From: Carideicomes alvinocaridis
GTDB lineage: Bacteria; Pseudomonadota; Alphaproteobacteria; Rhodobacterales; Rhodobacteraceae
Reading direction: 5' to 3'
Assembly (NCBI GenBank): GCA_005473895.2
Contig: SRJI02000004.1
Coordinates: 105,814-169,813 of the forward strand
Length of the DNA: 64,000 bases
Part shown: one piece after another, positions 37,412-45,851 of the stretch
Numbering within the stretch: position 1 is the first letter of the stretch
How the letters are laid out: every line of letters begins with the position of its first letter
Translations under genes and position numbers: made by a program
Notes under the pieces: model-generated
Told to the model about the DNA's origin: nothing
Databases searched by the model: none
The model's input: only the letters and a program-made list of their open reading frames with translations

Positions 37412-38988
37412 CCGGCAGCGCAGAAGATCCCCGCCTGCTGTGCTTTGCCACCCACCACAAGGGCGGCACCCATTGGATCAAGCGGGCGATCCGCAGCCTG
37501 GCGGCCGAGATCGACCTGCCCTGGATCGACATCTCCGACGGCGACGTGCGCGCAGCCATCCCTTCGGCGGGCAGGGCGATCCTGTGCCATTTCTCCGGCA
37601 CATTCCCCCGGCCGTTGCTGGAGCGCGGCGATGCGGCGGTGGTCCATATCCTGCGCGATCCGCGCGACATCCTGATCTCGGGCTGCCATGACCATCACAT
37701 CGCCCAGGCCGAGGGCGGGGCGGGGTTCCTTCACCGGCCGCGCGCCGATCTCGGCGGGCGGACCTATGCCGAGCATCTGAACGCTCTGGAAGGGGCCGAG
37801 GCCAAGCTGCTCTTCGAGATGCGCAACCGCCATGCCGAGACGGTGGAGGAGATGCTGGCCTTTCCCGGCGATGCGGGCAATGCCGTCACCCTGCGCTACG
37901 AGGAGCTGATCGCCGATACCGACTGCTTCCTGATCCAGGCGGCGCTGGCGCGGCTGGGGCTCGATACCCACGAGCAGGCGCAGGGGGTCAAATCCTTTTC
38001 CCGGCTCAGCCCGCTGGCCGGCGCCCGGGCGGCGGGGGTGGACGAGCGCAGCATCGCGGCGCGGCACATCCGCTGGCCCCGCGAGATGCCGCGCGCCGTG
38101 GGCGAGGTCTACGAGGCGGAATTCGGCGGCGCGCTGCGCGAGCTGGGCTACGAAAGCGACGCTGGCTGGACCGAGCGGCTGGAAGAGGCGCCGCGCGGCC
38201 CGGCCTTCCCGGTGTCGCAGCGCGCGGTGGACCGGGTGCGCGAGGGCGTGCCCCCCACCGCCGAGACCGTTCCGGGCGAGCAGGAGCGCGCCGCCATGGT
38301 GCGCCACCACCTGCGCGCCGAGGGACTGGTGGCCATTGCCGACAAACAGACGCCCTCCCACCTGCGGGCCTACGGGTTCGAGGCGAAGACGGTGATCGAC
38401 GTGGGCGTGGATACCGGCACGCCCTTCCTCTACCGCGCTTTCCCCGAGGCGCATTTCCTGCTGGTCGATCCCCGCGCCGAGAGTCGCGCCGCGGTGGAGG
38501 CGCGGGGCGCGCCGCTGTTCCACGAGTTCCACCAGGTTGCCCTCGGCGCCGAGGAGGGCGAGGTCACCCTGCGCATCCCCTCCACCCGGCACGGGCCTTC
38601 CGGCGCCATGGCGGGCATCCGGCCGCGCACCGACGCGCTGGCGCAGCGGCACCGCGAGGTGGAGGAGCGGCGCGTCCCGGTCGTGCCGCTGGACAAGCTG
38701 ACCGAGGGTCTGCCCGGGCCCTTCGGGCTCAAGATCGATACCGAGGGGTTCGAGCTGGAGGTGCTGCAGGGCGCCACCGAGACGCTGAAGCGCTGCACCT
38801 TCGTCATCGTCGAGATGTCGGTGACGCCGCGCTTCGAAGGCGTGGCCCCGCCGTCGCGGATGATCGCGCTGCTGGCCGAGGCCGGGCTGGAGCTGCGCGA
38901 CATGCTGCGCACCACCGGCGACGGCAAGGGCGGGCCCACCCCGCGGCTCTTCGATGCGCTCTTTGCACGGTGGGACGACCAGTTGTGA
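37408..38988 (+). CDS. sulfotransferase / FkbM methyltransferase fusion
   Basis: This 526-residue protein has two enzyme domains. Residues 1-260 look like a PAPS-dependent sulfotransferase: the phosphosulfate-binding loop FATHHKGGTHWIKR at 13-26 and the 3'-phosphate region VVHILRDPRDILISGCHDHH. Residues about 300-520 look like an FkbM-type SAM methyltransferase: VIDVGVDTGTPFLYRAFPEA (SAM motif), FLLVDPRAE and FGLKIDTEGFELEVLQGATE. Together they would sulfate and O-methylate a sugar, probably in a surface glycan built with the neighbouring transferases. The stop TGA lies inside the TTGTGATCACAA palindrome upstream of sdhB. Confidence 0.82.
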   Translation: MTGSAEDPRLLCFATHHKGGTHWIKRAIRSLAAEIDLPWIDISDGDVRAAIPSAGRAILCHFSGTFPRPLLERGDAAVVHILRDPRDILISGCHDHHIAQAEGGAGFLHRPRADLGGRTYAEHLNALEGAEAKLLFEMRNRHAETVEEMLAFPGDAGNAVTLRYEELIADTDCFLIQAALARLGLDTHEQAQGVKSFSRLSPLAGARAAGVDERSIAARHIRWPREMPRAVGEVYEAEFGGALRELGYESDAGWTERLEEAPRGPAFPVSQRAVDRVREGVPPTAETVPGEQERAAMVRHHLRAEGLVAIADKQTPSHLRAYGFEAKTVIDVGVDTGTPFLYRAFPEAHFLLVDPRAESRAAVEARGAPLFHEFHQVALGAEEGEVTLRIPSTRHGPSGAMAGIRPRTDALAQRHREVEERRVPVVPLDKLTEGLPGPFGLKIDTEGFELEVLQGATETLKRCTFVIVEMSVTPRFEGVAPPSRMIALLAEAGLELRDMLRTTGDGKGGPTPRLFDALFARWDDQL

Positions 38989-38994
38989 TCACAA
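38983..38994 (+). promoter_or_regulatory. single TTGTGATCACAA palindrome upstream of sdhB
   Basis: This perfect 12-bp palindrome has the same core as the paired sites upstream of sucC and sdhC. It is 113-124 bp upstream of the sdhB start. I found no second copy 21 bp away on either side. The palindrome contains the stop codon of the sulfotransferase fusion gene. Confidence 0.65.
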
Positions 38995-39106
38995 CCCTCC
39001 GTGAAACCGCCATTCCGGCCCAATTTTCGCGATCGCGCGGCTTTTCCTTTGCCCCCGCAGGGGTTAGTGTCGCGCCAAAAGGACGATCCGTTCCAGAGGT
39101 ATCCCC

Positions 39107-39883
39107 ATGGTTCAACTGACGCTCCCCAAGAACTCGCGCATCCGCACCGGCAAGACCTGGCCGAAGCCGGACGGCAAGAACGTGCGCAAGTTCAAGATCT
39201 ATCGCTGGAGCCCCGAGGATGGTGAGAACCCGCGTGTCGACACCTATTTCCTCGACATGGACAAGTGCGGCCCGATGGTTCTGGACGCGCTGATCAAGAT
39301 CAAGAACGAGATCGATCCGACGCTGACCTTCCGCCGCTCCTGCCGCGAGGGGATCTGCGGATCCTGCGCCATGAATATCGGCGGCATCAACACGCTGGCC
39401 TGCATCTACGGGCTGGACGAGGTGAAGGGCGACGTGTCGATCTACCCGCTGCCGCACATGCCGGTGGTCAAGGACCTGATCCCCGACCTCACGCATTTCT
39501 ACGCGCAGCATGCGTCCATCATGCCCTGGCTGGAAACCAAGTCGAACACGCCGGCCAAGGAATGGAAGCAGTCCATCGAGGACCGCAAGAAGCTCGACGG
39601 CCTGTATGAATGCGTCATGTGCGCCTCCTGCTCGACGGCCTGCCCGTCCTACTGGTGGAACTCCGACCGTTACCTCGGGCCCGCGGCGCTGCTGCATGCC
39701 TATCGCTGGATCATCGATTCGCGCGACGAGGCGACGGGCGAGCGGCTGGACGACCTCGAGGACCCGTTCAAGCTCTACCGCTGCCACACGATCATGAACT
39801 GCGCCAAGACCTGCCCCAAGGGTCTGAACCCCGCGAAGGCCATCGCGGAGACCAAGAAACTGCTGGTCGCGCGCTCGATGTGA
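39107..39883 (+). CDS. sdhB: succinate dehydrogenase iron-sulfur subunit
   Basis: This 258-residue subunit carries electrons from SdhA FAD to ubiquinone through three Fe-S clusters. The [2Fe-2S] ligands are in [22 protein letters not shown]. The [4Fe-4S] and [3Fe-4S] ligands are in [17 protein letters not shown] and [17 protein letters not shown]. The ATG at 39107 is preceded by AGAGGTATCCCC. The gene is separated from sdhA by about 4 kb of glycan-modification genes and has its own candidate operator. Confidence 0.97.
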   Translation: MVQLTLPKNSRIRTGKTWPKPDGKNVRKFKIYRWSPEDGENPRVDTYFLDMDKCGPMVLDALIKIKNEIDPTLTFRRSCREGICGSCAMNIGGINTLACIYGLDEVKGDVSIYPLPHMPVVKDLIPDLTHFYAQHASIMPWLETKSNTPAKEWKQSIEDRKKLDGLYECVMCASCSTACPSYWWNSDRYLGPAALLHAYRWIIDSRDEATGERLDDLEDPFKLYRCHTIMNCAKTCPKGLNPAKAIAETKKLLVARSM

Positions 39884-39929
39884 GCCGGGCGGCCGCGCTG
39901 ACCGGGCAGGCCGCGCGGGAGGGCAGGGG

Positions 39930-40655
39930 ATGATCCTGCCCGTCGCCGCGCCATTGCCCGGTGCGCTGCTGCTGGCCACGCTGGCCGGGCTCGCCATCCC
40001 CGTCGGCGCGGCGCTGGCCCGGCTGGAGCGGTTCCTGCCCGGCTGGCTCGAGACCGAACTGCGGCATTCGGTCATCGCCTTCGGCGGCGGGGCGCTCTTT
40101 TCCGCAATCGCGCTGGTACTGGTCCCCGAGGGCAGCCTGCGCCTGCATCCGTTCCCCGCGATCTGCTGGTTCGGCGCGGGCGGGCTGATCTTCTTCTTCC
40201 TCGACCGGAAGCTGTCGGCCCATGGCGGCAGCGCCGCGCAGTTCATGGCGATGGTGCTCGATTACCTGCCCGAGGCGATGGCGCTGGGGTCGCTCATCGC
40301 GGGGGACCCGGCGGTGGCGCTGCTGATGGCGGGGCTCATCGCGCTGCAGAACCTGCCCGAGGGGTTCAACGCCTACCGCGAGATCGAGGAAAGCGGCAAG
40401 CTCCGCGGCGGGCGGCTGATGGCGCTGTTCCTGCTGATGGTTCCGCTGGGCCCGGCGGCGGCGGCGATGGGGCTCCTGGTGCTCGACGACCAGCCCGAGG
40501 TGCTGGGCGCGGTGATGCTGTTCTCGGCCGGCGGCATCCTCTACCTGATCTTCGAGGACGTCGCGCCGCAGGTCCGGCTGGAGACGACATGGGGTCCGCC
40601 GCTGGGCGCCGTCGCCGGGTTCATGCTGGGCCTGGCCGGGGCGCTTTACACCTAG
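39930..40655 (+). CDS. ZIP-family metal transporter-like protein
   Basis: This 241-residue inner-membrane protein has about eight helices. Two helices carry the ZIP-type metal site pattern, MVLDYLPEAMALGSLIAGD and ALQNLPEGFNAYREIEESG, though the first His of the classical HxxPEG motif is replaced (DYLPEA). It may transport zinc, iron or another divalent ion, or be a divergent member with altered specificity. It follows sdhB by 46 bp in the same direction and may be read from the sdhB transcript. Confidence 0.78.
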   Translation: MILPVAAPLPGALLLATLAGLAIPVGAALARLERFLPGWLETELRHSVIAFGGGALFSAIALVLVPEGSLRLHPFPAICWFGAGGLIFFFLDRKLSAHGGSAAQFMAMVLDYLPEAMALGSLIAGDPAVALLMAGLIALQNLPEGFNAYREIEESGKLRGGRLMALFLLMVPLGPAAAAMGLLVLDDQPEVLGAVMLFSAGGILYLIFEDVAPQVRLETTWGPPLGAVAGFMLGLAGALYT

Positions 40656-40775
40656 CCGCGCGGCGGGGCCAAACGGCTCTGCGGACGGGTTGGAGCTGGT
40701 GGGCGGGGCGGACGCGACGAGCGGTCACGCGAAAGGGGGCTGGAAAGCCGCGCCGCGGAGGCATAGCTCAGGACC

Positions 40776-40979
40776 ATGCTGGCCCCCATCGGATTCGTCA
40801 TCGCCCTCGTGATCGTCGCGATCGTGGCATGGAAACGCGCCCCCGTCCGCGATTGCCGCTGGCGGATGGATCGCAGCCGCGACCGCGACGGGCAGACCTT
40901 CTACCATTGCATTCATTGCGGCGCATCGACCTGGACCGACAACGGCAAGCCGCCGAAGATCTGCCATCGCGCCGGCTGA
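40776..40979 (+). CDS. small membrane protein with CxxC motif
   Basis: This 67-residue product has one N-terminal helix (IGFVIALVIVAIVAW), then a cytoplasmic tail with Cys residues in VRDCRWRMDR and FYHCIHCGASTWTD and a last Cys in PPKICHRAG. The CIHC pair with two flanking Cys suggests a small zinc ribbon. I do not recognise the family. The ATG at 40776 has GGAGG about 16 nt upstream, so the ribosome site is weak. It converges on the GNAT gene 3 bp away. Confidence 0.6.
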   Translation: MLAPIGFVIALVIVAIVAWKRAPVRDCRWRMDRSRDRDGQTFYHCIHCGASTWTDNGKPPKICHRAG

Positions 40980-40982
40980 GCC

Positions 40983-41279
40983 TCAGCGCCCTTCCAGCAC
41001 GTCGGCCCAGTCCGGGTTGCGGCGGAAGAGCGCCCCGGCAAACGGGCAGAGCGGCAGGATATGCCAGCCCTCGCGCCGCGCCTCGGCCACGGCGTGTTCG
41101 ACCAGTTGTCGCCCGGCGCCGCGGCCGCGCATCGGCTCCGGCACGCCCGTATGGTCGATGATGACAAGCTCCGGGCCGGTGCGGGAATAGGTCAGTTCCG
41201 CCCCCGTCTCCCGGCCGTCCTCGACAAGCGCGTAGCGGCCCTTGCCACGCTGTTCCTCAGCGGTGATCCGCTGTGCCAT
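40983..41279 (-). CDS. GNAT family N-acetyltransferase (short type)
   Basis: This 98-residue protein is the compact GCN5-type fold: AELTYSRTGPELVIIDHTGV, the acetyl-CoA loop PEPMRGRGAGRQLVEHAVAEAR and the C-terminal ILPLCPFAGALFRRNPDWADV. It resembles the YidJ-like/NATD1 short acetyltransferases, whose substrate is unknown. ATG 41279 is preceded by GGGGGAG at 6-7 nt; upstream in-frame starts at 41294 and 41378 lack good sites. Confidence 0.85.
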   Translation of the reverse strand: MAQRITAEEQRGKGRYALVEDGRETGAELTYSRTGPELVIIDHTGVPEPMRGRGAGRQLVEHAVAEARREGWHILPLCPFAGALFRRNPDWADVLEGR

Positions 41280-41412
41280 CCCGTGCTCCCCCATGCTGCG
41301 CCCCGGCTCCTCCGGCGACCCGCTTGTATAGCCTGCGCCCGGACCCCGCCGTTGGCAAGCCGCGGCGTGAGGGCCCATTGCCGGCCCGCGACGGCCCGCC
41401 TAGTCTGCCGCC

Positions 41413-42273
41413 ATGAGCAAGCTGCCCCCACCGCCGGAAGCCCCGGACGATGCCGCCGCGCGGCGCGCCCTGCGCCCCGTCATCTGCTACCCGACCGAGA
41501 CGTTGCCGCGCCCCGACCTCGGCGCCTATCACGACGCGAGACGGGGGGCGGAAAAGACCGGCGAGGTGCTGATCGCCCCGCGCGAGGCGGAGTGTTTCAC
41601 CGTCCAGGCCGGGCATTTCTTCCGCATCTCCAGCGTCGGCGGGCCGCAGGTCGGCGACCTCAACCTCTGGAACCCGCGCGACATGCCGGAACGCTTCTAT
41701 TCCGGCAAGACCCGGGCCCTGCATGGCAGCCACGTGACCACGGGCGACCGGCTGTGGTCTGCCTTCCCGGTGCTGCGCCCAATGGCGACGATCGTCGAGG
41801 ACACGCTCGGCTGGTACGGCATCGACGAATGGGGCGGGGCGGTGCATGACGTGATCGGCACCCGGTGCGATCCCTATACCGGGCGGCTGCTGTCGGGCGG
41901 CGATTACCACCATTGCTGCCATTCCAACCTGACCCGCGCGCTGGCCCGGCACCTCGACATCCCCGCCCGCGAGGCGGAGCCGCATGTCCACGACGTGCTC
42001 AACGTCTTCATGTGCACCGGCTTCACCCGCGACACGGGACAGTACTTCATGAAGGCGTCGCCCGTGCGGCCCGGCGATTACCTGGAATTCTTCGCCGAGA
42101 TCGACCTGCTGGGGGCCTTGTCGGCCTGTCCCGGCGGCGATTGCGGGGCGGCGCATTCCTCGGATGCGGCGGAGTGCCATCCGCTGCTGGTGGAAACCTT
42201 CGCGCCGCTCGCCCCGCCGCACGGCTGGACCCCACCGGAGCCCAACGACTACGACCGCAGCCACGGGATGTGA
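41413..42273 (+). CDS. DUF1989 / urea carboxylase-associated family protein
   Basis: This 286-residue cytosolic protein matches DUF1989: APREAECFTVQAGHFFRISS, GDLNLWNPRDMPERFYSGKT, YTGRLLSGGDYHHCCHSNLTRAL and the C-terminal GALSACPGGDCGAAHSSDAAECHPL. The Cys/His clusters probably bind metal. Paralogues sit beside urea carboxylase genes, but here no such gene is near, so a role in urea breakdown is not supported by context. The ATG at 41413 is 133 bp from the divergent GNAT start. Confidence 0.87.
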   Translation: MSKLPPPPEAPDDAAARRALRPVICYPTETLPRPDLGAYHDARRGAEKTGEVLIAPREAECFTVQAGHFFRISSVGGPQVGDLNLWNPRDMPERFYSGKTRALHGSHVTTGDRLWSAFPVLRPMATIVEDTLGWYGIDEWGGAVHDVIGTRCDPYTGRLLSGGDYHHCCHSNLTRALARHLDIPAREAEPHVHDVLNVFMCTGFTRDTGQYFMKASPVRPGDYLEFFAEIDLLGALSACPGGDCGAAHSSDAAECHPLLVETFAPLAPPHGWTPPEPNDYDRSHGM

Positions 42274-42330
42274 CGGCGGCCGCACCTGTGCAGGTCGAGC
42301 GCCGGGGGCTGACTGGAATACGTAGCGGAG

Positions 42331-42350
42331 CCCCCGCCGAAGCGGGCGCC
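42331..42350 (-). terminator. UUCG-type hairpin between convergent genes
   Basis: On the minus strand CCCGC-TTCG-GCGGG (42333-42346) forms a stem with the extra-stable UUCG tetraloop closed by C-G, with further pairing possible outside. It follows the acyl-CoA dehydrogenase stop by about 15 bp but has no T run, so it may be a stability hairpin or a weak terminator. Confidence 0.45.
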
Positions 42351-42361
42351 CCGGCCCGGTG

Positions 42362-43597
42362 TCAGGTCTCGGCGTTGGTGTATTTCTTCAGCTCGGCGCG
42401 GGCGACCTGGCGGCGGTGAACCGCGTCCGGACCGTCGGCGAAGCGCAGGGTGCGGATGTGGGTGTACATGTGCGCCAGGTCGAAATCCTGGCTGATCCCG
42501 GCCGCGCCGTGCAGCTGCATCGCCTCGTCCACCACCTTGGCAGCCATCAGCGGCGCCACCACCTTGATCTTGGAAATCCAGGGCTGCGCCGCCTTCACGC
42601 CGGCGCTGTCCATCATCCAGGCGGCCTTGAGGCACAGCAGCCGCGCCATCTCGATCTCCATCCGGGCATTGGCGATGATGTCGTAATTCGCCCCCAGCTC
42701 GGTCAGCCGCTTGCCGAAGGCTTCCCGCGCGAGACCGCGGCGGCACATCATCTCCAGGGCCTTCTCGGCCTGGCCGATGGCGCGCATGCAATGGTGGATG
42801 CGCCCGGGCCCGAGCCGGCCCTGAGCCACTTCGAAGCCGCGCCCCTCGCCCAGGATCAGCGCGTCGGCCGGCAGGCGCACATCGGTAAAGCGCAGGTGCA
42901 TGTGACCGTGCGGCGCGTCGTCATGACCAAAGACCTGCATCGGGCGCAGCACCTCGACGCCGGGCGTGTCCGCATCCATCACGAACATCGAATGGCGCGA
43001 ATGCTTGGGCGCGTCCGGATCGGTGGCGGCCATGACGATGTAGACCGCGCAGCGCGGGTCGCCGGCGCCGGAGATCCACCACTTCTCGCCATTGAGAACC
43101 CACGCGTCGCCGTCCTTCTTCGCCTCGAAGGAAAGCTGCGCCGCGTCCGACGAGGCCACCCCCGGCTCGGTCATCACGTAGGCCGAGCGGATCTCGCCCT
43201 CCAGCAGGCGGGAGAGCCAGTTCCGCTTCATCTCCTCGGTGCCGTAACGCTCCAGCACCTCCATGTTGCCGGTATCGGGCGCCGAGCAGTTGAAGACCTC
43301 GGCGGCGATGCCGACCTTGCCCATCTCCTCCGCGAGGTAGGCATATTCCACGGTGCTTAGCCCGTAGCCCCGTTCGCTGCCCGTCAGCCAGAAGTTCCAG
43401 AGCCCGCGCTCCTTCGCCTTGGTCTTCAGCCCGTCGAGGATCTCCAGCTGCCGCGGCACGTGCTTGAACCGGTCGCCCGAGGGGTGGGTGCCCACCAGCT
43501 CGTGGAATTCGCGGTCGAGCGGCGCGATCTCCTCGTTCACCATCTTGCGCACTTGGTCGATGAGCGGCTTCACCCGCTCGGTCATGCCCAGGTCCAT
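42362..43597 (-). CDS. acyl-CoA dehydrogenase, ACAD10/11-like
   Basis: This 411-residue FAD enzyme likely oxidises an acyl-CoA at the alpha-beta position. It carries SAYVMTEPGVASSDAAQLSF, WVLNGEKWWISGAGDPRCAV, FTDVRLPADALILGEGRGFEVAQ and the C-terminal MQLHGAAGISQDFDLAHMYT with RFADGPDAVH, which is characteristic of the ACAD10/11 subgroup. The ATG at 43597 follows GGGAGGA. It is the 3' member of a ligase-MaoC-dehydrogenase set. It is too short for methylsuccinyl-CoA dehydrogenase (about 550 residues in Rhodobacter, from memory), so I do not assign that step to it. Confidence 0.9.
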   Translation of the reverse strand: MDLGMTERVKPLIDQVRKMVNEEIAPLDREFHELVGTHPSGDRFKHVPRQLEILDGLKTKAKERGLWNFWLTGSERGYGLSTVEYAYLAEEMGKVGIAAEVFNCSAPDTGNMEVLERYGTEEMKRNWLSRLLEGEIRSAYVMTEPGVASSDAAQLSFEAKKDGDAWVLNGEKWWISGAGDPRCAVYIVMAATDPDAPKHSRHSMFVMDADTPGVEVLRPMQVFGHDDAPHGHMHLRFTDVRLPADALILGEGRGFEVAQGRLGPGRIHHCMRAIGQAEKALEMMCRRGLAREAFGKRLTELGANYDIIANARMEIEMARLLCLKAAWMMDSAGVKAAQPWISKIKVVAPLMAAKVVDEAMQLHGAAGISQDFDLAHMYTHIRTLRFADGPDAVHRRQVARAELKKYTNAET

Positions 43598-43608
43598 GTC
43601 GTCCTCCC

Positions 43609-44100
43609 TCAGATCCCTGTCGCCGGCACGTAGCGCGCCAGCCATTCCGCCACGAGCGCCGGGCGCGTGTGGCCTTCTATCTCCATCTCGACCTGCCAGC
43701 GCAGCTGCAGCTGGCCCGAAGCGGGCCGCGTCACCTCGCGCAGGCGGAACTGCCCGCGCACCCGCGCGCCCTCCGGCACCGGCGCGATGAAGCGCACGCG
43801 GTCGAAGCCGTAATTGAGCCCGGTCATCCCCGCGATCCCCGGCACCGTCTGGTAGACCATGGAGGTCAGCAGCGAGAGCGTGAGGAACCCCTGCGCGATG
43901 GTGCCGCCGAAGGCCGCCGCCTCGGGGCTGGCCGGATCGACATGCACCGGGGCATGATCGCCGGTCAGCTCCCCGAAGGCCGAGATCCGCGGCTGGTCAA
44001 GCCGCTCCCACCGGGTGGCGGGCAGCTCCTGGTCCAGCAGCGCCTCCACCGCCTCCGGCGAAAGCTCTGGGGCAAGGCCCGGGGCGGCGGCCTCGCTCAT
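43609..44100 (-). CDS. MaoC-family dehydratase
   Basis: This 163-residue hot-dog protein probably hydrates an enoyl-CoA. The hydratase motif ISAFGELTGDHAPVHVDPAS contains the expected Asp/His pair, followed by GGTIAQGFLTLSLLTSMVYQ. ATG 44100 overlaps the stop of the upstream ligase gene (ATGA) and the next gene starts 11 bp later, giving one operon: ligase, hydratase, dehydrogenase. This fits degradation of a fatty or branched acid. Confidence 0.88.
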   Translation of the reverse strand: MSEAAAPGLAPELSPEAVEALLDQELPATRWERLDQPRISAFGELTGDHAPVHVDPASPEAAAFGGTIAQGFLTLSLLTSMVYQTVPGIAGMTGLNYGFDRVRFIAPVPEGARVRGQFRLREVTRPASGQLQLRWQVEMEIEGHTRPALVAEWLARYVPATGI

Positions 44101-45728
44101 CCCGCGTCGGGCAGCTTGTAATCGGCGAAGCGCTTGCGCAGCGTCAGCTTGGAGACCTTGCCGGTCGCCGTCAGCGGCAGCTCGTCGACGAATTCCATCG
44201 CGTCGGGCAGCTGCCACTTGGCCACATGCTCCAGCAGCAGCGCGTCGATCTCGTCCTTGCCGGGCCGGTCATCGCCCTCGGGCACCACGATCAGCAGCGG
44301 GCGCTCGTCCCATTTCGGATGCGGCACGGCGATCACCGCGCAGCTCGCCACCTTGGGATGGGCCGAGACCACGTTCTCCAGGTCGATGGAGGAAATCCAT
44401 TCCCCGCCCGACTTGATCAGGTCCTTCGCGCGGTCCTGGATCAGCAGGAAGCCCCGTTCGTCGATCGAGGCGATGTCGCCGGTGCCGAACCAGCCCTCGG
44501 AATCGAAGGCCTCCGCCGTGGCCTCCGCGTTCTCGAAATAGCCCGAGATCACGGTGTTGCCGCGCACGTAAAGCTCGCCCGACGCCTTGCCGTCATGGGG
44601 CAGGGGCTTGCCCTCCTCGTCGACGATCTTGAGATCCACGCCGAACATGCGCCGCCCCTGCCGGGACTTGAGCGCGATCTGGTCGGACAGCGGCGCCTCG
44701 CGCAGCTCGCGCGGCAGCAGGCCCTGGGTGCCGATCGGGCTCATCTCCGTCATGCCCCAGGCGTGGCAGACGCTGACGCCCATCTTCTCGAAGGCCTCGA
44801 TCATCGAGGTCGGCGCGGCCGAGCCGCCCACCACCATGTCGGTAAAGCATTTCGGATGGGTGCCGCGCTTGCGGAACTCGGCCAGCAGGCCCTGCCAGAC
44901 CGTCGGCACGCCCCAGGCGGCATCCACCTGCTCGCCCTCGATCAGGTCGAAGAGCGACGCGCCGTCGAGCTTGGGTCCCGGCATGATCAGCGACACGCCG
45001 GTCATCGGCGCGGCATAGGGCAGGCCCCAGGCGTTGACGTGGAACATCGGCACGACCGGGATCACCCGCTTGCCCTCGCGCAGGGAGGAATAGAGCGTGA
45101 TCGCCGTTTCCATCGCGTGCAGCACGGTGGAGCGGTGGGAATAGAGCGCGCCCTTGGGATTGCCCGTGGTCCCCGAGGTGTAGCAGAGCGAGGCCGCGTC
45201 GTTCTCGTCCGGCTCGGGCCAGTCGTAGCTTTCCTCCTGGCCGTCCAGCAGGTCCTCGTAGCAGATCAGCTCGACCTTGCTCTCGGGCATGTGGGCGCGG
45301 TCGGTCATCAGCACGTAGCGCATGTCGGCGGGCAGCTTGTCGGCCAGCGCCTCCACGATGGGCAGGAAGGTGGTGTCGAGAAACAGCACCCGGTCCTCGG
45401 CATGGTGGGTGATGTAGATCAGTTGCTCGGCCGAGAGGCGGGGGTTGATCGTATGGCAGACGGCCCCGATGCCGGAGACGGCGTAGTAAAGCTCGAGATG
45501 CCGGTAGCCGTTCCAGGCCAGCGTCGCCACGCGGTCGCCCGGCGCGATGCCCAGGCCGGCCAGCCCGTGCGCCAGCCGCGCCACGCGGGCATAGGTCTCG
45601 GCATAGGTCTGGCGGTGGATGTCGCCCTCGGTGCGGACCGAGACGACCTCGGCCGTGCTGTGGATCTCAGACGCGAAGCGCAGGATCTCGATGATCGACA
45701 ACGGGCGATGCATCATCATGCCTTGCAT
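44097..45728 (-). CDS. acyl-CoA ligase (AMP-forming)
   Basis: This 543-residue enzyme activates a carboxylic acid to its CoA ester through an acyl-AMP. Motifs are intact: SLCYTSGTTGNPKGALYSHRS (P-loop), CHAWGMTEMSP (A5), GWFGTGDIASIDERGFLLIQDR (A7/A8) and the C-terminal catalytic Lys in LPLTATGKVSKLTLRKRF. ATG 45728 follows GGGAGG. Medium/long-chain fatty acid is the default substrate. The overall sequence also resembles methylmercaptopropionate-CoA ligase (DmdB) of roseobacters, so 3-methylmercaptopropionate is an alternative that sequence alone cannot settle. Confidence 0.9.
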   Translation of the reverse strand: MQGMMMHRPLSIIEILRFASEIHSTAEVVSVRTEGDIHRQTYAETYARVARLAHGLAGLGIAPGDRVATLAWNGYRHLELYYAVSGIGAVCHTINPRLSAEQLIYITHHAEDRVLFLDTTFLPIVEALADKLPADMRYVLMTDRAHMPESKVELICYEDLLDGQEESYDWPEPDENDAASLCYTSGTTGNPKGALYSHRSTVLHAMETAITLYSSLREGKRVIPVVPMFHVNAWGLPYAAPMTGVSLIMPGPKLDGASLFDLIEGEQVDAAWGVPTVWQGLLAEFRKRGTHPKCFTDMVVGGSAAPTSMIEAFEKMGVSVCHAWGMTEMSPIGTQGLLPRELREAPLSDQIALKSRQGRRMFGVDLKIVDEEGKPLPHDGKASGELYVRGNTVISGYFENAEATAEAFDSEGWFGTGDIASIDERGFLLIQDRAKDLIKSGGEWISSIDLENVVSAHPKVASCAVIAVPHPKWDERPLLIVVPEGDDRPGKDEIDALLLEHVAKWQLPDAMEFVDELPLTATGKVSKLTLRKRFADYKLPDAG

Positions 45729-45851
45729 GCCGGCCTCCCTTTCCTTGATGCGTTCGGCGGCATAATGGGCGGCCCCGGGCGGCACCACAAGGGGGCGCCT
45801 CCGTGCTGTCCCGGCTTTTTCCGTGACGTTCCGGCTGGCGGAAAATCCCGC

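Noticed and set aside
42362..43597. Assignment of the acyl-CoA dehydrogenase as methylsuccinyl-CoA dehydrogenase
   Set aside because: It would fit the pathway context, but the length (411 residues) and RFADGPDAVH ending fit the ACAD10/11 group, and the gene is coupled to a ligase-hydratase set instead.
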